Notes: generated by a model not told the origin, from the sequence alone. Positions 18,401-26,682 are shown, numbered from the stretch's first letter. The stretch: DNA of 64,000 nt from Spartobacteria bacterium (GCA_003167555.1 PMSN01000025.1:1-64000), one strand, 5' to 3'. Numbers and translations are program-made.

Positions 18401-19068
18401 TTGCGGTCGAGACCGACATCGTGGATCCGAAGGCTGACAACGGCAAAGCCAGTTACACTTCGCGCGACCACGCCGGCATGGAAAAAATGGCGCGGGATTT
18501 TTTAAAGAAATATCCGCGCAGCCACAAACAGGAAGCCGCGCTTTTCGTCATTGCGCGCTCGGTCCAGGCGCTCTCGCGTCCCTACGTCTGCGACGTGGGC
18601 ATCCCGGCGCCGGGCACGGTGCCCGTGGACGCAAACTTCGACGTCGTTCAGAAATCGTATCAACGGGAAGCGTTCGATCCCAAGCGCGTGCTGGGGGCCT
18701 TGGATGACTACGACCGCGAATTTCCGCGGGGACGCTACGCGGCCGAGAACCGGAATCTCCGCGCCATGACGCTGTGGCGGATGCATCAGTGGGGACAAGC
18801 GCTCGATCTGACGCTGGCGCAATTGGATGACAAATCGAAACCGGATCTGCAACCGGAAGCCGCCGTGCGCTTGGCGAATATTTTCGCCGACATCGCGCAG
18901 GCCGAGTTCCGCGCGGATTTGATCGATGCGATTCGATCGCGCCCCGCGGCGATTTTGCGGCTGAAGCAGTTTCTCGAGAAGGGCCCCAAGGACCGCACCC
19001 ATCCGCTCCGCTATCTGGGCGCTTACCTCGGCGACCAGTTGAAAATAACGGGCGTCGCGAGCAATTAA
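15457..19068 (+). CDS. Large secreted TPR-repeat protein of unknown function
   Basis: 1203 aa. Signal peptide 1-27 (ends VHATG). The body is almost all helical, with TPR-like pairs: DCLTWFERVVKEFPNHPRAEIAL, FEADALGWLGALAFDDENYLKALECYIAQA, and DDLLMVRALAFQRAGKAAEAIETYRKL, each given here in part. A Lys/Glu/Asp-rich linker sits at ~505-535. The C-terminal third has another set (ALGALDDYDREFPRGRYAAENR, in part). Probably a periplasmic or outer-membrane scaffold; no enzymatic motif was seen. It overlaps the DUF3142 gene by 22 bp with a new start inside it, so the pair is translationally coupled. Confidence 0.8.
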   Translation: METNRRIKIVATAVALLVAAPVSIVHATGGDSFDEPAPVLADSLDFLPGKSLGEIFLETAAQVSDKETPDFEKEIVTISQRLRSEPAAPLVAVADGLLAQARQHYSSGGDWCNLLHDVRDVLSASSGDKNAAADYIKWRIENKQRFGLQPKPKESADETDKSKEPAASTTDLETRAREASGPLKAHWLYLVGATTYKAGDRKDCLTWFERVVKEFPNHPRAEIALFMQARCAFSESRRGIEAQDERTAEQAKERGPARKKGAEMFERYRKQYPHGRFEADALGWLGALAFDDENYLKALECYIAQAETPGHPETIKPAVFMCEKCLVRVGEKPDSAAAFALIARHPRIAMGFTYLVLSAPEAKNYDGKYDQPADVKKWRRTMLPRIAAEVVKQKQIYQAGDWQPRYLAMLAQAASASGNQEQALQLTNLAPTDLERSDDLLMVRALAFQRAGKAAEAIETYRKLLGNFPKSPMAPGVRLRLAFALQDNHQAGAAVVELKRLLALQTKSDTKPEAETTKSDDSKTEETETEPASVDNASNFEFGESRYTTAETYPEGEEGWELKESAVYPNITGADLDQVQQAIDTLLNFAPLTELATAGDDAAFDEKEKKEFRSVIAQRYLAQENFAEAKKFIAPDEFKLVAANLETLTLATAGSPQEKAEDMMRLGDAWANARGKLLRAPLDTTVHFLKRYHGLDALSRRANGRSLRLKDVDNELEERDELRHAARWWLSAARARPGTPLGAQARWKALETMPKVAAASEYAEQLAREIKGEAVSREIYTKLRAESPDSVEAKRLAAYWSFPPAPKMEPGDYDENFSRRDAKILGYLYDDFGAFGVKNPDYDYQERTAWNDLTKRVASLPEKAALAEPAAMAKEIRELDALVRKNITSIGDATCANFLDDLAQFFSEPNLTREMQKTYVGIRFDVLESNGWDQPGGVPDSPKQTDDEIRAKIDAALKNPAVKSVADYLEFSRIGLKAGDRIAVETDIVDPKADNGKASYTSRDHAGMEKMARDFLKKYPRSHKQEAALFVIARSVQALSRPYVCDVGIPAPGTVPVDANFDVVQKSYQREAFDPKRVLGALDDYDREFPRGRYAAENRNLRAMTLWRMHQWGQALDLTLAQLDDKSKPDLQPEAAVRLANIFADIAQAEFRADLIDAIRSRPAAILRLKQFLEKGPKDRTHPLRYLGAYLGDQLKITGVASN

Positions 19069-19070
19069 CA

Positions 19071-19440
19071 AACTGCCGGTCTACGTCTCCGGATTTTTTT
19101 TCCGGAGAGGTCTCCTGCCCAAGAAGATTTCCGACTGTGAGGCGTTTGTTCGGCTGCTCCAGACTCGCGACGAACTGCTGGAACCGCTCCGAGAACAGAT
19201 CGTGCCGGAGTCGCCAGTAGTAGATCAGGCCCGGCGAAGCCAGATAATGTTCGTAGAGATTGCGCCAGCCGCGCCAGACCTGTTCCTCCATCAATCCGTA
19301 GATGTAATGGAAATGGATCGTCTCCATCGCCTTGAGGAATTGAAACGCCACGTGAAAAAAGCGCGCCTTCTCTTCCGCCGTTAACGTCTCGATATCTTCG
19401 ATGCCTTTGCCCCAGAGCCGTCCCACCTCGGGATTCTCCG
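19071..19440 (-). pseudogene. Truncated remnant of a helical hypothetical protein
   Basis: On the minus strand, ENPEVGRLWGKGIEDIETLTAEEK continues through ARFFHVAFQFLKAMETIHFHYIYG and EEQVWRGWRNLYEHYLASPGLIYYW. It reads as real protein of a family of small membrane-associated hypothetical proteins (ENPELxxLWxxG...LTxEExxRF pattern). The frame is closed just upstream by TGA and has no sensible C-terminus before it runs into the TPR gene's antisense. The expected N-terminal membrane helix is missing. I read it as a gene fragment. Confidence 0.45.
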
Positions 19441-19503
19441 CGGAACGGGCGGGTCACATCGCGCAACGCGGTCGTGGCGGCGTCCTGCGCGGCCAGCTTG
19501 GCG

Positions 19504-19848
19504 ATGCGCGTGCTCGTCTTCGCCGTCTTCGGGTCCAACGCCTTCCTCCACTTCATTCCGATGCCGGAAATCCCAGGCGAGGCCGGCGCGTTCATGGGAG
19601 CACTCTTCAAGAGTGGCTTCATTTATCCCATCGCGGTTCTTCAGGTCCTCGGCGGTATCTGCCTGCTGATAGGCGCGCGCTTCGTTCCGCTAGGTCTCAC
19701 GTTGCTGGGACCGGTCATCGTGAACATCGTGCTCTATCACATCTTTCTCGATCGAAACGGTCTCCCGGTGGCCGCCCTGGTCTCGCTCCTCGCTCTCTTC
19801 CTCCTTTGGATCTATCGCTCCAAATTCCCGGCGATCTTTCGACCCTGA
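19504..19848 (+). CDS. Small DoxX-like membrane protein
   Basis: 114 aa from ATG 19504, with four hydrophobic segments. VFGSNAFLHFIPMPEIPGEAGAF, then FIYPIAVLQVLGGICLLIG, VPLGLTLLGPVIVNIVLYHIFL and VSLLALFLLWIYR give the four-helix DoxX-like layout. Function in this branch is unknown; relatives serve in respiratory or thiosulfate-linked membranes, but most are unassigned. An ATG ten codons upstream (19474) is possible but less natural. Confidence 0.75.
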   Translation: MRVLVFAVFGSNAFLHFIPMPEIPGEAGAFMGALFKSGFIYPIAVLQVLGGICLLIGARFVPLGLTLLGPVIVNIVLYHIFLDRNGLPVAALVSLLALFLLWIYRSKFPAIFRP

Positions 19849-19894
19849 TCTCCTTTGTGTCCTTCGTGGCCTCCGTGTGAGCTGATTGGTCCCG

Positions 19895-20614
19895 CTATTT
19901 GAAGATCAGGTGGGCCACGTCGGATTCGAGATTCCAATAGATAAACGCGAGCGCGGTCAGGTCGAAGGCAGCATGTGCAACCATCGGGAAAAAGATGCGG
20001 CCTGTGCGCGCGAAGATCGTTCCGAAGACAAGGCCGGTGATCATGGCCTGTTCGGTGCCGGCGAGACCTTGAACAGAATAATGAGCCAGGGCGAATAACA
20101 CAGAAGTAAACAACACGATGAATGTCCTGGCCCACGTGCTGGGTCCGAAAAGCTTGCCGAGCCGTTCGAACATCCACCCGCGAAAGAAGGTTTCTTCCCC
20201 GAAGCCCGCGACCACAATCATCGTGAAGATCATCCCTGGCATCGTGGCCGTGTTTCCGGCCAGATAATGGTAGGCCTCATTGATCGCGGGCGCGCCGAGC
20301 AGTGGCATCACGATCGCCTTCATCAAGAACTTGAACGCGCACCCGAATGCGACGCCCACCACCACGCTTCCGATCCAACTCTTAGGCCGCACGTACCCGA
20401 TCTCGCGCCAGGGCGTGCGCGATAGCCGCACCCACCCCAGCACCAGAATAGCGCTCAGCGGCGCGAAGAGGAAATTGCCCGCGAGGATGACGAGAATCGC
20501 GAGAATGCCGAGCGGCCCGAATCCACGCATTGCCCTGGCAACGGGATCGTCGGCGCCCGAAGGTGGATCGCCCGCTCCGTCGGGCGATGTTAGTTCACTT
20601 GGCTTCTCCGGCAT
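19895..20614 (-). CDS. CPBP family intramembrane metalloprotease
   Basis: 239 aa, with 6-7 membrane segments. The Abi/CPBP motifs are complete: GFGEETFFRGW (Glu140, Glu141, Arg145), FALAHY (His178) and VAHAAFDLTAL (His214, Asp218). Family members cleave prenylated or other membrane substrates, or serve in bacteriocin self-immunity; the substrate here is unknown. A Ser/Pro/Gly-rich cytoplasmic tail of ~25 residues leads the protein. The 3' end is convergent with the DoxX-like gene. Confidence 0.88.
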   Translation of the reverse strand: MPEKPSELTSPDGAGDPPSGADDPVARAMRGFGPLGILAILVILAGNFLFAPLSAILVLGWVRLSRTPWREIGYVRPKSWIGSVVVGVAFGCAFKFLMKAIVMPLLGAPAINEAYHYLAGNTATMPGMIFTMIVVAGFGEETFFRGWMFERLGKLFGPSTWARTFIVLFTSVLFALAHYSVQGLAGTEQAMITGLVFGTIFARTGRIFFPMVAHAAFDLTALAFIYWNLESDVAHLIFK

Positions 20615-20642
20615 TTGTTAAGAGCGCGTCCCGCGCCGCCAA

Positions 20643-21389
20643 TTACTTTGATTGTTTTTGTGCCTTAAGTCCACGAACATATTCGAGCTCGGCCGTTGCT
20701 TTCGTGTCGTTCGGATTATCTTTCAAACATTGTTGATACTTCTTCTCGGCCTCGTCCAACTTACCAAGCTCAACCAGGACGTAAGCTATTCCGCGGCGCG
20801 CCCTGCCTAGTTCGTCGACCTTCGCTTCATCGGGAGCTAACGGCGCGTTGTCCTCGGCCGCCTTAAAGCTTTCCATCGCCTTCGGCCAGTCCTTCTCAAG
20901 TAAATAAAGGCTGCCGAGCTCCGAAAGGTACTGAGAGCTCCATGGCGATAGTTCGAGCGCCTGTTTAATCGCCGACTTTGCTTCGGCGGGTCGACCCAAG
21001 TCCTGCAACGCGTAGCCTTTCATGAAGTAAGCGCCAGACCAGGTTGACGAAATGACAATGGCATCATGCTTGCCTGCTTCAAATGTACCCTTGTCCATCG
21101 CTGCGGCGGCCTTCACGAGGTAATCCAGGTTTTCAGCCGAGGTACGCGCGCAATAGATCTTGTGCTTGCTGCCGGCATAATATGTTTCGAAGAGCGCAAT
21201 GACCTTTTCGCATTTCTCGATTCCGGCCTGCGGTTTTTTCCCGTCGATGAGAGTGCGTGCCTCTTGGAGGAGCTTTAGAGTCTGAGGATCCTTGTCGGGA
21301 TCAGCGGAAGCAGCGCCGGCTTGCGGACTGTCGATCGTGGCCGCAAGGCACAAGGCAAGTCCCAGGACGAGTCGAACACGGAGAGTCAC
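20643..21389 (-). CDS. Exported TPR protein
   Basis: 248 aa from GTG 21389 (VTLRVRLVLGLALCLAA), which gives a signal peptide. The open frame extends to 21761, but that part overlaps the MOSC gene and is not protein-like. Three to four TPRs: AYFMKGYALQDLGRPAEAKSAIKQALELSP (partly quoted), YLSELGSLYLLEKDWPKAMESFK, RRGIAYVLVELGKLDEAEKKYQ. Probably a periplasmic scaffold. It follows the MOSC gene on the same strand with ~100 bp between. Confidence 0.78.
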   Translation of the reverse strand: MTLRVRLVLGLALCLAATIDSPQAGAASADPDKDPQTLKLLQEARTLIDGKKPQAGIEKCEKVIALFETYYAGSKHKIYCARTSAENLDYLVKAAAAMDKGTFEAGKHDAIVISSTWSGAYFMKGYALQDLGRPAEAKSAIKQALELSPWSSQYLSELGSLYLLEKDWPKAMESFKAAEDNAPLAPDEAKVDELGRARRGIAYVLVELGKLDEAEKKYQQCLKDNPNDTKATAELEYVRGLKAQKQSK

Positions 21390-21489
21390 TCGGGCGATTA
21401 TGCCTGCGATCTCGTCAGAATATCCAGAAATTAAATGGCGAGTGTCACAGCGGTCTGTTTCGTTTTGCCTTCGCCGGGATTCTCCCGAT

Positions 21490-22140
21490 TCAACGTCGCT
21501 GCCGCTTCTCCAGTTGATGTTGGAAATAGCTTTTCCAACTCTCCGGCAATGCCTCGAGTTCGACGACTCGGCGGAGTCCTTTGACATCATCCTTCTCGAA
21601 GGCATAGAGACGAGTGATGTCAGCCACGGCGGTCTCTTGCTGTTCATGACCGATGAATTGGATTTCATCTCCAGCAGCGACCATTCCCTCTCGCGCCACC
21701 GCGAAATAAAAACCGCTGCGGCGACTGGCGAGAAAACGCTTGATGATGTCGGCGCGGCCAAACTTCAGTCCCAGCTTGTAGCAAGGCAACCGTGGTTCCG
21801 TGACGATTACTTCAGTGTCGCCGATTCGAAATTTGTCCCCGATGCAAGCGGCTTCCTCGAGCAACCCCTCGGTCGTGAAGTTCTCTCCGAACATTCCCCA
21901 CGGCAAATCGACTCCTGGCAACTCGGCTCGCCAATAAGCGTAATGTTCCGATGGGTAAGCATAAACGGCCTTGTCTGCGCCGCCGCGGACAGTGAGATCC
22001 GCCTGCCGGTCGCCCTCCAGGTTTAACGTGCGCAACATGACTGGCCCATTGACCGGCTCCTTGAAAATTCCCGTCGTGACGAGCTTCCCCTGCCAGTTCA
22101 CCTGCCGCGGCAATCCAACGTTCACGGACAAAATTCTCAT
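21490..22140 (-). CDS. MOSC-domain protein (YiiM-like)
   Basis: 216 aa. MOSC landmarks: LEGDRQADLTVRGGADKAVYAYP (partly quoted, ~41-63), WGMFGENFTTEG (81-92), FRIGDTEVIVTEPRLPCYKLG with the conserved Cys120, and SGFYFAVAREG. This is the YiiM layout with a ~60-residue C-terminal helical extension. MOSC proteins bind the molybdenum cofactor; YiiM-type proteins reduce N-hydroxylated compounds such as 6-N-hydroxylaminopurine. The redox partner is not in view. Confidence 0.88.
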   Translation of the reverse strand: MRILSVNVGLPRQVNWQGKLVTTGIFKEPVNGPVMLRTLNLEGDRQADLTVRGGADKAVYAYPSEHYAYWRAELPGVDLPWGMFGENFTTEGLLEEAACIGDKFRIGDTEVIVTEPRLPCYKLGLKFGRADIIKRFLASRRSGFYFAVAREGMVAAGDEIQFIGHEQQETAVADITRLYAFEKDDVKGLRRVVELEALPESWKSYFQHQLEKRQRR

Positions 22141-22287
22141 GACGATCCAGCTGCGGGCCGGTGATTATGACATCCCCATGATCGCCAAAGCCAGCACGTT
22201 CCTTGATTGGCAATCGATGCCGGTAGTCGTTAGGGATTCTTGCCCTGAAGGGCGGGCCACGCTGGCGATAGGTTTACCAAAGCGAAA

Positions 22288-23613
22288 TTACCGCGCAATC
22301 CGCCGCCAGACCCAGAGCAAGGCGATGCAGGTAATGAGGGACGCCAACCCGGCTGTGCCCAGTATGGCAATAGTGCCAGCTATCTCGTGGATCCTTGCTG
22401 GCAGGATACTTAGCTTGGTTAACAGTAACACAGCCAGGCTCAAAAGGGCCGGGAACGCCAAGAATGGGAAAATTGTCCCGCGCACCAACCATGGAAATTG
22501 CTTCCAAGCTTTCGAAGGATTTATCCGGTCTGGCACCTGCCCAAGCTCTGCGCTCGGGAGAGTGAGGAACGGCTTCCAGTATTGCGTGTAGGCAAATTCC
22601 AAGTGGGTTACCCGATCCACACCTGCGTTTCGCTGAAAGAACCCGCTCTTGTCGGCAAACTGCGTGATCGAAAATAGATCGCTATGCCCGCAACCTTTCG
22701 CCCGGACATTGATTACCTCTCGGCCGTCAAAACCTCGGCGACCCGAAGGGCCTGAGTCGTGGATTGTCGCCTGGGCAAGCGGCACGACCGAGTCCTTTGT
22801 TCCATAGTGGTTTAAAACTTCTTCAACCAGGCCCGTCTCTTTGATTTTTCGCCAATTGAAATCCGGACGAAGGATGCAGCCAGTCAGAATAACCCGGCCG
22901 AAATGCAGCGGCGCGTCTTCGCGGGTGAGCTCTTTTTCCAAAAGGTGACCTAACAGCCAGGTGCCAAAACTGTGGGCGATAACGTCCGGTTTGCCGCGGA
23001 ATCCGCGCAGTCTTGCTTCATCGCGGAGAGCCGCGAGTTTGATCCGGAGATTCTCCCGAAGCTTGTGTCGGCGCCCCGCCATGATCACTCCGGCGATGAC
23101 GAAGCCATACTTATAAACGGCGACCGGGACCGATCGCCCCCACGTAGTGGCCAGATGCCAGGTAAACGCCTCCTGCCAGGCGCCGCGTGTGTTCATGCCG
23201 TGAATGGCTATTACCCAATCGACATCCCGAGTCTGGGGCAGATTGCGGCTGTAGAAGATTTCAATTGATACGCCGCCATGGTCACTGAAAGCCTCATTGC
23301 AGTGAACGCACACTTCTTCCCCGGCTTCGGTCGCGGTGAGGTCTTCCTTACATTGGGGACACCTTTGCCGCTGTCGACGCTCGAGCCAGCCGTCTGCCGC
23401 GACGCGGTCCAGGAGTTCGGTGGCTGAAGCAACCGGTACCGGAAGAGCAGTGGGGGTGAATTCGATGAGACGCGCGTCAGATAAGTCCCGCAATCGATTC
23501 ACCTGGTCTGCGGGAAACCTACTTGCGAGGTCCTGCCAGTAAGCTGCCGGAGGCAACCGCGAAATGCTTCCCTTGCCTGCCGGAGCAGTAGCAGTTTGAG
23601 AAGAAGGGGGCAT
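22288..23613 (-). CDS. Zinc-ribbon / alpha-beta hydrolase / membrane-anchored protein, function unknown
   Basis: 441 aa with an unusual domain string. Residues 1-80 are helical. A zinc ribbon has Cys85-x2-Cys88 (CPQC) and Cys102-x2-Cys105 (CVHC). An alpha/beta-hydrolase core follows: WVIAIHGMN (oxyanion loop, 133-141), VIAHSFGTW with nucleophile Ser215 in AHSFG, Asp274 (YGTKDSVVP) and His310 (GCGHSDLF). Two membrane helices end it (379-400 and 411-436). The triad is complete, so a serine esterase/lipase-type activity at the membrane is plausible. It starts 5 bp after the stop of the upstream gene, so the two form one unit. I cannot name the family. Confidence 0.7.
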   Translation of the reverse strand: MPPSSQTATAPAGKGSISRLPPAAYWQDLASRFPADQVNRLRDLSDARLIEFTPTALPVPVASATELLDRVAADGWLERRQRQRCPQCKEDLTATEAGEEVCVHCNEAFSDHGGVSIEIFYSRNLPQTRDVDWVIAIHGMNTRGAWQEAFTWHLATTWGRSVPVAVYKYGFVIAGVIMAGRRHKLRENLRIKLAALRDEARLRGFRGKPDVIAHSFGTWLLGHLLEKELTREDAPLHFGRVILTGCILRPDFNWRKIKETGLVEEVLNHYGTKDSVVPLAQATIHDSGPSGRRGFDGREVINVRAKGCGHSDLFSITQFADKSGFFQRNAGVDRVTHLEFAYTQYWKPFLTLPSAELGQVPDRINPSKAWKQFPWLVRGTIFPFLAFPALLSLAVLLLTKLSILPARIHEIAGTIAILGTAGLASLITCIALLWVWRRIAR

Positions 23614-23618
23614 TGGGC

Positions 23619-24701
23619 CTACCTCGGCAGGGATGCATCGATCTGGCCAAGGATGCTCCAGACCTCATCTGCGTCCATCTGGGCCCAAAGCCGGACCCGC
23701 TTCTCCGCCCCATACAATTGGACGCGGAGCGAGCGGGCATCCGAACCCGATCCTCCCGGGAAAATGAACGATCCCTCGGTACCTTGAAAGACACGCAGTT
23801 GTGCGAGACCTACCGATTTGCGCACATCTCTCACAGCGGTTTCCTCCCAAAACGCTCTGTCCGTTGAGGTCGCTGCGAACTCAACATAGGCGCCGCCGGA
23901 CGTTAGCCTGGACTTCTGAGTTTTGATCTCCGGCGTCGGTGCAGCATTTGTAGGAAGGTTTTGTTGATCGAGGTTTTTGGACACGATAGAAATATCCAAC
24001 TGTTCTTTTTCGAGCGCCTTCAGATCCATCACCAAGCCGATCACGCGCTTTGCTTCCACAACTGCGGCTTGGTGTTCGCTCCCTTGAATCGGACTTGGGA
24101 TAAACAATCCGGCGATACCTTTATCGAGGTGCGCTTCGAATCGAGTGAAGATTCGCCGCTCGACCCACAAAAAGGCACGGTATTCGTACAAGTCGAGACC
24201 TTCCTGCCTCGGAAAGTTCTTCTTCGGGACGGGAGTCCACATTGGGGAGGCTTCTTGCCAGATGAGCCGGAGCACTGAGTCGGTGAAGGAGATTGAAGTA
24301 AGGTTCGGTTCGTTGGGAAATGCTAACACCGTCGACGCCTCCCAAACCTTTGCCAGGCTGGCGTTCGCCTGGACCCGCTGACGAATCCTACGCGTGGTCA
24401 GATCGCTCCGCAGCGGCGGTGAGATTCGGTATAAATACACATGCTGGTTTCCCCATCCTTCCACGCTTTTCAACCACTCCGCCACCTCATGCAGCCTAAG
24501 TTTGCCATCTTCAATCGCGCCGTTGAGGTTCACCAGGAAATCCTCTTTGGTATCGCCAATTCGGATTTCTCTTTCGCGCAGGAGTTCTTTGATAAACCGG
24601 TTACCTTGCGCGCGAATGACGCCCTCGACCAGCCGCTTGAGCGCAGCGATCTCGCTCGCGGTAGGCGGCAATGCTGGGGAGTCTTCGTCGTGCGCAATCA
24701 T
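23619..24701 (-). CDS. Unknown protein, partner of the downstream hydrolase
   Basis: 360 aa; I recognise no family. Residues 15-92 form a helical module ending in VAEWLKSVEGWGNQHVYLY (the WGNQHVYLY stretch at 83-91 looks like a conserved signature). The centre has aromatic-rich stretches (YEYRAFLWVERRIFTRFEAHLD) and the C-terminus is a beta-rich part with alternating hydrophobics (RVFQGTEGSFIFPGG, RVRLWAQMDADEVWSIL). No signal peptide or membrane helix. It lies 5 bp upstream of the hydrolase gene and is divergent from kmo. Such two-gene units with a membrane hydrolase effector are seen in defence loci, but that role is my inference. Confidence 0.65.
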   Translation of the reverse strand: MIAHDEDSPALPPTASEIAALKRLVEGVIRAQGNRFIKELLREREIRIGDTKEDFLVNLNGAIEDGKLRLHEVAEWLKSVEGWGNQHVYLYRISPPLRSDLTTRRIRQRVQANASLAKVWEASTVLAFPNEPNLTSISFTDSVLRLIWQEASPMWTPVPKKNFPRQEGLDLYEYRAFLWVERRIFTRFEAHLDKGIAGLFIPSPIQGSEHQAAVVEAKRVIGLVMDLKALEKEQLDISIVSKNLDQQNLPTNAAPTPEIKTQKSRLTSGGAYVEFAATSTDRAFWEETAVRDVRKSVGLAQLRVFQGTEGSFIFPGGSGSDARSLRVQLYGAEKRVRLWAQMDADEVWSILGQIDASLPR

Positions 24702-24870
24702 ACCGTCTCTCCGGACTCTTTCGGTTCGGGAAATATGGAGCGATCTCCGCGCTCTTAGCCGAATCGACCGTCAAGTGTTATGTGCTTGGCTCCAGTTTTG
24801 CCTTTGGAGCCTTGGAGACGCAAGCCTTTTTCGTGCTTTCCTGGTTTCCTGATTCGGCGATTCTTCCGAC

Positions 24871-26211
24871 GTGGCGAAATTTGTGCTCATCGGCAGTGGC
24901 TTAGCTGGCGGCTTGCTTGCCGCGTACTTCGGCCGGCGCGGCTACGAAGTCGATTTGTACGAACGACGAGCCGATCCGCGGGCGGGCAACTTCGTGGGCG
25001 GACGGTCGATCAACCTGGCGCTTTCGACGCGGGGAATTCAAGCGCTCGATCATCTCGGCATCGCCGACGAAGTGATGCGGCACGCGATCCCGATGCGCGG
25101 CCGGATGATCCATCCCGCAGGCGCGGGATCCGGCGATCTCCATTTCTCGCCCTACGATCGCGATCCGAACAAGTGCATCAACTCGATCGGCCGCGCCGCG
25201 CTCAACACGACGGTGATCGAAGCCGCGCTGCGTCATCCCACCGTGCGCGTCCTGTTCAATCACCTTTGCACCGATGCCGATCTTGATTCGGCAACCGCTC
25301 AACTTCTCAACACCTCAACCTCTCAACCGGTCCAGGCCTCCGGCGATGCCGTCATCGGTGTCGACGGCGCTTTCTCTGCGGTGCGCCAGGCGATGCGGAA
25401 AAAACTCAACGGTTTTGATTACGACGAGAGTTATCTCGCCCACGGCTACAAGGAACTTACCATTCCGCCAGCGGCTAATGGTTCGTGGGTGATGGAAAAG
25501 AACGCGCTCCACATCTGGCCGCGCAAAAGTTTCATGATGATTGCGCTGCCGAACCCCGACGGCTCATTCACCTGCACGCTCTTCTGGGAATTCAAAGGGC
25601 CGCGGAGCTTTGAGACCACCACGACCGATGACGAGGTCCGCCGCTTCTTCGACGAAGAATTCCCCGACGCCGTTCCGCTCATGCCGGCGCTGCTGGAGGA
25701 GTACCGCGAAAATCCAACCGGCTCACTGGTGACGATTCGCTGCGCGCCGTGGTATTACAAAGGCAAGGTCGCGCTCGTCGGCGACGCCGCGCACGCGGTC
25801 GTGCCGTTCTATGGCCAGGGGATGAACGCCGCCTTCGAAGATTGCGTCGTGCTCGATGAATGTCTGGCCGAGTTCCCCGGTGACCGGGAGCGCGCTTTCG
25901 TCGAATACTTTTCCCGGCGCAAAGAGAACGCCGATGCGCTCGCCGATCTCGCGGTCGAAAACTTCGTCGAGATGCGCGACAAGACCGCGTCGAAAACATT
26001 TCGCGCCAAGAAGAAGCTCGATCGCTTGCTCGAAGGTTTGCTGCCCGGGATCTACCTGCCGCTTTATACGATGGTTACTTTCACGCGAATCCCATATGCG
26101 ACGGCAGCGCGTCGCGCGCGCCTCCAGGACAGGATTGTTTACGGCATCTTGGCGGCCGCGACTGCTTTGGGCATTGCGGTAATCGTTCTGCAACTCATGA
26201 GTCGCCGTTAA
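24871..26211 (+). CDS. kmo: Kynurenine 3-monooxygenase
   Basis: 446 aa from GTG 24871. FAD-binding GSGLAGGLLAAYFGRRGYEV (8-27), GGRSINLALSTRGIQAL, NSIGRAALNT, the DGAFSAVR stretch, and the second FAD motif VALVGDAAHAVVPFYGQGMN (~299-318) match KMO closely. A C-terminal membrane helix (~426-444) corresponds to the membrane-anchoring region of eukaryotic KMO. Reaction: L-kynurenine + NADPH + O2 to 3-hydroxykynurenine, in tryptophan degradation or de novo NAD synthesis. No other kynurenine-pathway gene is in the window. Confidence 0.93.
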   Translation: MAKFVLIGSGLAGGLLAAYFGRRGYEVDLYERRADPRAGNFVGGRSINLALSTRGIQALDHLGIADEVMRHAIPMRGRMIHPAGAGSGDLHFSPYDRDPNKCINSIGRAALNTTVIEAALRHPTVRVLFNHLCTDADLDSATAQLLNTSTSQPVQASGDAVIGVDGAFSAVRQAMRKKLNGFDYDESYLAHGYKELTIPPAANGSWVMEKNALHIWPRKSFMMIALPNPDGSFTCTLFWEFKGPRSFETTTTDDEVRRFFDEEFPDAVPLMPALLEEYRENPTGSLVTIRCAPWYYKGKVALVGDAAHAVVPFYGQGMNAAFEDCVVLDECLAEFPGDRERAFVEYFSRRKENADALADLAVENFVEMRDKTASKTFRAKKKLDRLLEGLLPGIYLPLYTMVTFTRIPYATAARRARLQDRIVYGILAAATALGIAVIVLQLMSRR

Positions 26212-26682
26212 GTGGACATGAGGCGGGCTGTCGATCTCTCAACGCCGATCGCCGGCGCGTCGGTTTCTTCCTAGACCACATCGAACTCAGTTCCGCTCGC
26301 GCCTTAGAACTCGACTGGATAAACCAGTCGAGTTTGCCGAGGGTGCGGTGTTGCGCTCCGATTCAATATCGTTGCAATGGACATGAGACGAGCGGAGCTC
26401 TTCTCGAGCGGCGAGCTAGTGTCTTGCTGAATTGGTCCTACCCATCTGACACCACTTCTCAGTCTTGGACCCGGAATGCTTAGGGCTGCTCCACATCGGC
26501 GCTAGAAACTCGACTGGATAAACCAGTCGAGTGTGCAAGGGCTGGATTCTCTTCATCGTGAAGGCGTGGGGTGCGGTATCCAAGAAAGAATCATGTTCCG
26601 ATGACCAAAGCGGAAGTGGAAGGACGCTTTTGAGCTTTTCGCTTCTTTGCGATTGGGATGTTGGCCGCCTACACTGCAACGC
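26212..26682. repeat. Intergenic region with repeated hairpins
   Basis: No gene was found. Two near-identical stem-loops occur: 26308-26334 (AACTCGACTGG, loop ATAAA, CCAGTCGAGTT) and 26507-26533 (same stem, last base G). Each is preceded by a CTAG/TTAG-like stretch. A second repeated phrase, TGGACATGAGRCGRGC, occurs at about 26214 and 26378. The spacing of ~165-200 bp suggests duplicated intergenic segments; transcription terminators or a small mobile repeat are possible. Confidence 0.65.

Noticed and set aside
18548-19426. 292-codon minus frame including the helical remnant
   Set aside because: Only the first ~120 codons are protein-like; the rest is antisense to the TPR gene.
20643-21761. 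Full 372-codon frame of the TPR protein
   Set aside because: The first ~124 codons overlap the MOSC gene on the same strand in another frame and are Ser/Arg-rich noise. The signal peptide begins at GTG 21389.
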